This document shows, one piece after another, positions 57,839 through 64,000 of a stretch of 64,000 bases of DNA (the first letter of the stretch is position 1; each line of letters starts with the position of its first letter). The DNA comes from DASPHG01 sp963849605. GTDB taxonomy: Bacteria > Actinomycetota > Thermoleophilia > Solirubrobacterales > Thermoleophilaceae. Below the pieces are notes generated by a model. That model was not told the DNA's origin. It did no database searches and saw only the letters and a list, made by a program, of their open reading frames with translations. The stretch covers positions 558,001 to 622,000 of the forward strand of contig CAWKHX010000015.1 in NCBI GenBank assembly GCA_963849605.1, written 5' to 3'. The translations under genes were made by a program, and so were the position numbers.

Positions 57839-60800
57839 ATGCGAGAACGTCGCCCTGGACATAGGCGGTGGGCCGCGATCGTGTCGGTCGCGCTCCTCAT
57901 CGCGGTGAGCGCGGTCGCAGGCGCGAGCGCCCAGACCGACGCGGGCGAGGACACCGACACCTTGGTGACGCCGGTGGCGAAGGACACGACCGCGTGGCTT
58001 CGCGTCGGCGGCGCTGACTTCAACGTCGAAAAATTCCCCGAGAACTCGCCGACGCCGGTCGAGGTCGATCTCTACGACGTAGCCTTTGACACTCAGTTCC
58101 ATGGGTTCGCCGTCGGCGCAGGCTGCAAGCAGCCGCCTCCCGCAGGCACGGCAGGCCAAGCGCTGACCGACTACCTAAACGGGTGCGACCGGCAGCCCGT
58201 CATCTACGAGTACACAAAGACCGCGACCGAGGAGACTTGGCACGAGGTCCTTCCGTCGAAGGGCGACGGATACGTGGGCGGCGTCGCGTTCATGCCCGAT
58301 GGCCGCGCGCTCGCGGTGGGTGGCACCGGCAAGTACCCCAAGCGCGAGCCGTCCGCGATCGAAGCAGACCCGACACTCGCGGGCCGCGCATGGCTGTACG
58401 AAGACGGTTTTTGGAGAGAGCTCACAGCCGCAGAGATGCCGGCTGGGATCCGAGGGATGACGGCGGTCGCAATGTCCTCGGATCCCGCCACGGAGTGCGC
58501 AGATGCCCCGTCTGAGTGTGGCCTCGCCGGCGGCTACCGCCAGATGTGGCTGTGGAAGAACGGCGAGTTCGCCACCGGCTGGGACGCAGCGCCAGAGGCG
58601 GACCGGTCGCCGGACGCCGACGGGGTCCTGGACGATCCGGAAAGCTTCCGTTTCCGGGTACGCGCAATCGAGTTCGCCCACAACGTCGATACCCAGGCGG
58701 TCGCCGTCACGAGTGGCTGCTGTGATGCCGTGGCCGCGGTGAACGTGCCCGCCGCCCTCGTCTTCGACGGCACGGCGCTGTATGCCAAGGAGTACTCGGC
58801 GCCGGCAAGTGTGCCCGGCGCCGACCCCGCCTACCGGCGCGACATACCGGACAGCTTCTATGACCTCACGACATCGGTGGCCAGTGGGCAGTTGTCGGTT
58901 GTGGCGAGCCCCGGCGGCTCGTCCGACATGTACGCGGCGGAGCAGTCCGGGCGGGTCTTCGGCACGATCAACATTCCGCAACCGACGGGCACGTTCGCAA
59001 AAGCGCCACTCGACACACCGAATGACTTGCCGAGACAGGCGGTGAGCACGATGCGGCTGACAGCAGGCGCAGGCACATTCGACGCGACTGGCAGCACCAC
59101 CTTCACCGACTGGGCGGTCGGGTCGATCGCGAGCGGGCAGGGGATTGCCTACTACGCGGACGGCGACGCCGGCCTCAATGCCGTTCAGGGGGGCATCCAG
59201 GTGCTGAGCTGCACCGACGGGAGCGTCGGGTCCCAGTCGGCCGGCCCCCTGGCGGAAGAGTTGCTGGCGCAGCGGGCACCGGATCTCCTCGGCTGCCAGC
59301 CCTACGACTCCGGGGGGTACACCGACCAGACGAAGTCGAAGACGCTCTTCCAGCTTCCGACCTACAGCCTGAACTCGATGGAGTTCACGGACGACACCGA
59401 GTCGATCGCTTGGGCGGTCGGCGACCGCGGGGCGATCGTGCGCCTGGGCGGGATTGGCACGACGTCGGGCGCTGGCGGCGAGCCCGAGACGCCCAAGCTG
59501 GGGGCCGCGACCACCGCACGGCTCTCCGGCTCGGACGTCTACGACGCTTTCCGGCCGCTCCCTATCGAGGGGGACACCGCGCCTGTGCCATCGCTCGCGT
59601 CGAACGGGGCAACCACGCTCGAGCAGCCCGAGTTCGTGCCCGGCGGTTCCCCTAACCCCACGATCCCACTCGAATTGGCGTACCCGCCCGAGGACGTCAA
59701 CGACGTCGTGATGAGCCCCGACGGGAGCGAGGGATGGGCGGTTGGAGCGGAGAACAATTTGATGAACTCGTTCCCGAGGACGGACCCTGCGCCGACGCTC
59801 TACCACTACGACGGGTTGCGCTGGGCACGGTGCGACATCCTTGGCACCGCGGGCCTCCTGCCGGCGGACCCGGCGTGCGCGAGCCTCGCGGAGCTGTTCG
59901 GGAATGGGGGCGACGCCGGAATGAAGAACGTCGTCCTGCGCTACGCGGTTCGGATCCCGGTCGAGAACGACGACGACCCCGGAAACGACGACGACTTCGA
60001 GGTCTTCGCGATCGGGACGCGCCACAAGGACTACAGCAACACCCGACTCCCGCTGCGCTACCGCAACGGACGCTGGGAGGTTGACGAGGTCGCGCGCGAC
60101 GCGTTCCAAAGCTTCGGCAACACACTGCTGAAGCTCAGGTCGATCGCCTTCACCGCGCCGGACGATGGCTGGGCGATCGCTGGAAACGGCGCGCAGCTCG
60201 TCCACTGGGACGGCACTCAGTGGTGGAACTGTGGAAGCGGTGCGGCGGACAGCGCAGCCGTGATTGCTGTTCGCCACGAGCACTGCGGCGATCCGGGCGA
60301 CGCGCTGCCGCTCGGTGAACCAGGAGGGACGCTGGCTGTTGCGGGCCGGCGCGTCTACCTGGCTGCGAATATCGGTTCCCGGACCTCGACGCTCACGACC
60401 TTCCCGGCGATCCGCTACAAGGATCCCGACGGCAACTGGACGTCCGAGAACGGCGGCTACAACCCGGACCAAGCGGACACGAGCCGACAGGGCTCCATCG
60501 TCTCGCTGGCCGTCAGCCCGGACCAGAGCACGGGCTGGGCAGTCGGTCGTTTCGGTGCCACGACCCCTGAGTACGCGGTGAACGACTTCACCTCGAATAC
60601 GCCACAGCGGGTCACGGGCAGCCCGCTTTACTACCTGCTTCACCTGCAAGACGGGGTGTGGTCGCCGTACGTCGTGGACGACGCGGCACGCGACTACCTG
60701 TCACGTGACGGGGCGGCGCTGCGGCGCTTCCGTGCCGTGATCGTCGACCCCGCGACGGGCGTCGCCGCGCTGCACGCGCTCGACACCGAACCGAACGGGC

Positions 60801-63800
60801 CGGGGGTGCTGTTGTTCGACCCCACCCGCGGCGAAAGCGCTCGCTGGCGAGTGCTCCAGACGCCCTTCCACGCCAGTGCCGCCGAGGACGGGGACTCGGC
60901 TGCACTCGTCCGATCGTTCGCCCCGGACGGCGAGGGAGGGGCGTGGCTCGCGGCCACCCAGTACCGGACCAGCACCGACGAGCGCGTCGCGGCGCACTTC
61001 TGGCACTACACAGATCAGAAGCCGAACGAGGTGTTCGAAGAGGCGCCGCACCCCATTCGCGAGCGGATAACGGGAAGCGCCGCGGGCAAGGACGGCAGCT
61101 TCTGGGTGACGACGAATTCAGGCTTCGTATACCGGTACGACCGCCTGACTGGATGGGACCGGCTGCGTGTCCCCGGCTGGGATCGCGGACGCTTCGTGAC
61201 ACGCAGCTCGCCGGCCAACGCGGTGGCCGTTGCCCCCGACGGGAAGGAGGGCATGGTTGTCGGCGAGGGGGGCCGGATGGCTGAGGTTTCACCAATGGGT
61301 GTGAAGCTCGACCCCGCGGCGGCGAAGCGCTGTGGCGAGCCGCCCTGTTCCACCGGACGAGACCTGCGCGCGGTCGACGTCGCGCCGGACGGCTCCGCGC
61401 TGGCCGGCGGCGATGCAAGCGTCCTGCTCTACCGGCCTCAGGGCGAGGAGTTCCGGAGGATCAACTTCGGCGGCTCGGAGAACGCCTCGATCACGGCGAT
61501 CTCGATGCCGAGCGCGAACACCGCTTGGGTGGCCGACAATCTCGGCCAGGTCTACGGCGGTGTGCGAACGGGGCCGACCGAGTGGAGGTTCTCGCTCGAG
61601 AACGTGGCCGGCGGGAAGTTGCTCTCGCGCGACGAGAAGGACGCTCTGCTCGGGCTGCACGGGATCGACATCGACCCGAATGGGGAGGGCTACGCCGTGG
61701 GCGACCGCGGCCTGCTGCTCGAGCGCCGCGGCGACGGCGGGTGGCAGCGCCTGAAGACCGGGTTCCTCGACACGCTCCGCTCCGTGACGCTGGCGCCGCG
61801 CGGGCGCGACCAGGGCGCGCTCATCGGCGGCGACATGGGCCTGATCCTGACGCTCGAGGACGGCGAGTTCCGCGTCGCGCGCGAGGCGGACCTCTTCAAC
61901 CCGGTGAACTACGGACAGGGCCCGAGCGACTCTGCACGCGTTCGCGGCGTTGCGATGGTGCCGGGGACCGAGGCGGGAGAGCTCGAGGCATGGGCCGTGC
62001 AGCAGGGCGAGGACGGCCCGGGGACCGTCCTCCACTACGCGAGCAATCCCGACAACGTGCTGTTGCGGCCGGGTGGGCGGATCGACCCGCTTCCCGATGC
62101 GCCCCTTCCGCGCGACGGGGAGATCTCGTTCGCCGCTTTCGGCCGGTCGGAGTGCCACGGCGGCCGCAACGACAAGTGCCCGGAGGGCTCCGCCGGGAAT
62201 CTCTTCAACGAGGTCGTCTCGCGGAGGGTCACGAAGGAGGTCATCGACCGCAGTCGTGAGCCGGGAGGGCCCGACTTCGTGGTCTTCACGGGCGATGTCG
62301 GGCGGGCCGCGGGACGCGAGCTCGGCGGGGGTATTGCGGGCAGCAACACGTCGCTCGACAAGAGTTGGGTCCATGAGCGCTGGGAGGAGCAGGTGGCAGA
62401 CCGGCTCGCGGATGCCGGCGTGCCGCTGTTCGGCGCGGTGGGCCTCGCTGACCTCGATCGAACCCAGGCCTGCATAAGCGCTTCGACCTGCTCGCCCCCG
62501 GAGCTCAGGCAGCGCGCGGGGTTGGGGCCCACGTGGGGCTGGCGCAGGGCGTTCGCGGATATGCCGGCGCCGTGGGGCACGCCGACCGAGGATGGGCCTC
62601 TCAACGCCAGCGGCTACAGCTTCAACGCCGTCGCCGACCCTCAGGGGCAGGGCCGTGAGGATCCCGTGGTTGGGCAGGCGCGGACGCACTACGCGATCGA
62701 CCTGAAGCGGGGCTCGACGAACGTTGCGCGCCTGATCTTCCTCGACAACTCGATGGGGACCCTGAACTCGTCCGACCCGAACCAGAACCCGATCGACCCC
62801 GACGGCCAGCTTCAGTGGCTCGAGCGGATGCTCGCGGACGCACGCGCAAACAGACTGCAGACGATCGTCGCGATGAACAGGCCGACGTACTCGTACCAGG
62901 TGTCCGACGCGACTACGTGGGCCACCGACGGGACGGTGCTCGAACAGACACTCCTGAAGTACGGCGTAAAGATGGTCGTGTCCGGCCGGCTCGGCTGGAA
63001 CGGGCGCTACTGGGCGACCGCGCCCGGTCTCCATTCTCCGTGCCCCGGCGGCGCGTATCGCGAGGACGACGCCTACCCGAAGCCCGGCGAGCGCCCGTGC
63101 AGCGATCAGACGGACGAACTAACGAAACAGGTTGACGAGGCGAGTCAACAGCTCGCGGATGCGCTCCAAGGCGTCGGGCCGCCGCCCGCGCCTGGTCAGG
63201 GCGAGGTGCCGCTGCCCGACCCGGGGATTCTGCCCGAGACGGGCCTGCAGGGCCTAATTCCGATGGTCGTGGCGTCGTCCGCCGGCGGCCGGTTCGGGCC
63301 GAGCGGGACGGACGGCGGCGAGGCGGGGAACGGCTGGTGGCACGGCTACACGCTCGTGCGCATGGCCCAGGACGGCCATCCTGAGGAGACGATCGTCGAG
63401 CAGCGGCCTGTCTTCGACTGGGTCAGTATCACCGCGCCGAGCCACGTCCTCAAGCCGCGCCAGCACATGAACCTGATCGGCGAGGGGCGCGAGCCCATCG
63501 GCGTCGATGTGGCGCCGCGATACGACCGCGTCAACTCCTACGCGATCACACACCGCTACGACCTCGTGATGGCCGACAAGGCGAATCCGTCGCTTCCGGC
63601 GCGGGACGCGAACGGCGACTACATCCCCGTCAGCGACAAGGACCCCGAGTGCGAAACCATCGGCTGCATCAATCGCGAGACCGGCGCCGTGTCGGCGAAG
63701 AGCGGGCGCCACGAGCGCGTTTTCACGGTTGCGATTCTCTCGGTCGGCGACAAGGTGGCCAGCTGGCCGATCGTGTTCGAGCCGGCCAAGAGCTTCAAGG

Positions 63801-64000
63801 CGACGGTTGCGCAGGTACCCCCGGCGCCGGCGAACCAGGCGCCGCAGCCGCCGGCCACGGTCGTCCTGAACCAGGGGCCGGCCCCCGCGCCTCCGCCTCC
63901 GCCGCCCGCCCAGTTGCCGCAGATCAACGTGCCGCAGATCAACATGCCGGCGCCGCCAGCGCCGCCGCAGCTGCCGATCCCGACGGCCGCGCCCACGCCG
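57839..64000 (+). CDS. Giant secreted beta-propeller with degenerate metallophosphoesterase domain (partial)
   Basis: More than 2050 residues, cut by the right edge. ATG 57839, signal helix (AAIVSVALLIAVSAVAGASA). Residues about 50-1420 are propeller blades marked by GWAVG, GYAVG, GWAIAG and similar. Residues about 1427-1720 fit a calcineurin-like phosphoesterase fold: DFVVFTGDVGRAAG, LFGAVGLADLDR (in place of GNHD), LIFLDNSMG, VAMNRPTYS (in place of HHP) and VVSGRLGWNG (in place of GHxH), so metal ligands are lost. A Pro-rich tract closes the visible end. Frame is open throughout. Promoter site H precedes it. Confidence 0.8.
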   Translation, partial: MRERRPGHRRWAAIVSVALLIAVSAVAGASAQTDAGEDTDTLVTPVAKDTTAWLRVGGADFNVEKFPENSPTPVEVDLYDVAFDTQFHGFAVGAGCKQPPPAGTAGQALTDYLNGCDRQPVIYEYTKTATEETWHEVLPSKGDGYVGGVAFMPDGRALAVGGTGKYPKREPSAIEADPTLAGRAWLYEDGFWRELTAAEMPAGIRGMTAVAMSSDPATECADAPSECGLAGGYRQMWLWKNGEFATGWDAAPEADRSPDADGVLDDPESFRFRVRAIEFAHNVDTQAVAVTSGCCDAVAAVNVPAALVFDGTALYAKEYSAPASVPGADPAYRRDIPDSFYDLTTSVASGQLSVVASPGGSSDMYAAEQSGRVFGTINIPQPTGTFAKAPLDTPNDLPRQAVSTMRLTAGAGTFDATGSTTFTDWAVGSIASGQGIAYYADGDAGLNAVQGGIQVLSCTDGSVGSQSAGPLAEELLAQRAPDLLGCQPYDSGGYTDQTKSKTLFQLPTYSLNSMEFTDDTESIAWAVGDRGAIVRLGGIGTTSGAGGEPETPKLGAATTARLSGSDVYDAFRPLPIEGDTAPVPSLASNGATTLEQPEFVPGGSPNPTIPLELAYPPEDVNDVVMSPDGSEGWAVGAENNLMNSFPRTDPAPTLYHYDGLRWARCDILGTAGLLPADPACASLAELFGNGGDAGMKNVVLRYAVRIPVENDDDPGNDDDFEVFAIGTRHKDYSNTRLPLRYRNGRWEVDEVARDAFQSFGNTLLKLRSIAFTAPDDGWAIAGNGAQLVHWDGTQWWNCGSGAADSAAVIAVRHEHCGDPGDALPLGEPGGTLAVAGRRVYLAANIGSRTSTLTTFPAIRYKDPDGNWTSENGGYNPDQADTSRQGSIVSLAVSPDQSTGWAVGRFGATTPEYAVNDFTSNTPQRVTGSPLYYLLHLQDGVWSPYVVDDAARDYLSRDGAALRRFRAVIVDPATGVAALHALDTEPNGPGVLLFDPTRGESARWRVLQTPFHASAAEDGDSAALVRSFAPDGEGGAWLAATQYRTSTDERVAAHFWHYTDQKPNEVFEEAPHPIRERITGSAAGKDGSFWVTTNSGFVYRYDRLTGWDRLRVPGWDRGRFVTRSSPANAVAVAPDGKEGMVVGEGGRMAEVSPMGVKLDPAAAKRCGEPPCSTGRDLRAVDVAPDGSALAGGDASVLLYRPQGEEFRRINFGGSENASITAISMPSANTAWVADNLGQVYGGVRTGPTEWRFSLENVAGGKLLSRDEKDALLGLHGIDIDPNGEGYAVGDRGLLLERRGDGGWQRLKTGFLDTLRSVTLAPRGRDQGALIGGDMGLILTLEDGEFRVAREADLFNPVNYGQGPSDSARVRGVAMVPGTEAGELEAWAVQQGEDGPGTVLHYASNPDNVLLRPGGRIDPLPDAPLPRDGEISFAAFGRSECHGGRNDKCPEGSAGNLFNEVVSRRVTKEVIDRSREPGGPDFVVFTGDVGRAAGRELGGGIAGSNTSLDKSWVHERWEEQVADRLADAGVPLFGAVGLADLDRTQACISASTCSPPELRQRAGLGPTWGWRRAFADMPAPWGTPTEDGPLNASGYSFNAVADPQGQGREDPVVGQARTHYAIDLKRGSTNVARLIFLDNSMGTLNSSDPNQNPIDPDGQLQWLERMLADARANRLQTIVAMNRPTYSYQVSDATTWATDGTVLEQTLLKYGVKMVVSGRLGWNGRYWATAPGLHSPCPGGAYREDDAYPKPGERPCSDQTDELTKQVDEASQQLADALQGVGPPPAPGQGEVPLPDPGILPETGLQGLIPMVVASSAGGRFGPSGTDGGEAGNGWWHGYTLVRMAQDGHPEETIVEQRPVFDWVSITAPSHVLKPRQHMNLIGEGREPIGVDVAPRYDRVNSYAITHRYDLVMADKANPSLPARDANGDYIPVSDKDPECETIGCINRETGAVSAKSGRHERVFTVAILSVGDKVASWPIVFEPAKSFKATVAQVPPAPANQAPQPPATVVLNQGPAPAPPPPPPAQLPQINVPQINMPAPPAPPQLPIPTAAPTP

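Noticed and set aside
58175..60649. An open reading frame of about 820 codons on the minus strand inside the giant propeller gene
   Set aside because: It is antisense to a well-coded plus gene with clear propeller motifs, and its product is a His/Arg/Val-rich pattern typical of GC-rich shadows, without domains.

Overview
This is high-GC DNA from an actinobacterium, most likely a deep lineage of the Thermoleophilia type (Solirubrobacterales/Gaiellales-like). The reasons are the GC-rich third positions, GTG starts and many 1-4 bp gene overlaps, an actinobacterial Kgd-type E2-E1 oxoglutarate enzyme, the mix of collagen-like and thrombospondin-repeat secreted proteins, and short basic actinobacterial Ig-like tails. 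The taxon is inferred. No tRNA, rRNA, CRISPR array, insertion sequence or phage integrase was seen.

The left 36 kb is mainly housekeeping and accessory metabolism. It runs: oxoglutarate E2-E1 (minus, cut by the left edge), an alkyl-DHAP-synthase-like flavoenzyme, an MBL hydrolase, a metF operon, a secreted lysyl oxidase with a PASTA tail, an acyl-CoA ligase, a LuxR regulator with a large palindrome beside it, a BBE-like flavoenzyme, a minus operon of small membrane proteins + PRC-barrel + citrate synthase + moaA, a GMC oxidoreductase, a PfkB kinase, a quinone oxidoreductase, a DEAD helicase, a cyclophilin, an aldehyde dehydrogenase, an EamA transporter, two collagen-like proteins, an overlapping HAD/APH pair, RpiB, Fpg, YqgE, Bcp, LysE, GST and a YbhN-like flippase. 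A large Ca-repeat secreted protein and a DsbA-like lipoprotein lead into the next section.

From 36.8 kb to the right edge the content changes to a cell-envelope system. It holds very large secreted beta-propeller proteins, several carrying degenerate hydrolase domains, a divergent FtsH, a CAP protein, a lipoprotein, three sigma-factor-like proteins and two tiny homologous Trp-Pro proteins. Eight sites upstream of genes here share one layout, GTCAC-N18-GTTCTT, always pointing at the next gene. Two sigma genes lie in transcription units headed by this motif. I infer an autoregulated sigma regulon controlling a surface or secreted apparatus. This is the most novel content of the window.

Several genes are interrupted by apparent one-base frameshifts: the oxoglutarate E2-E1 linker, a small gene before metF, EamA, a collagen-like gene, a sigma factor, and probably the acyl-CoA ligase 3' end. 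This pattern points either to indel errors in the assembly or to real decay. Reads would be needed to decide.
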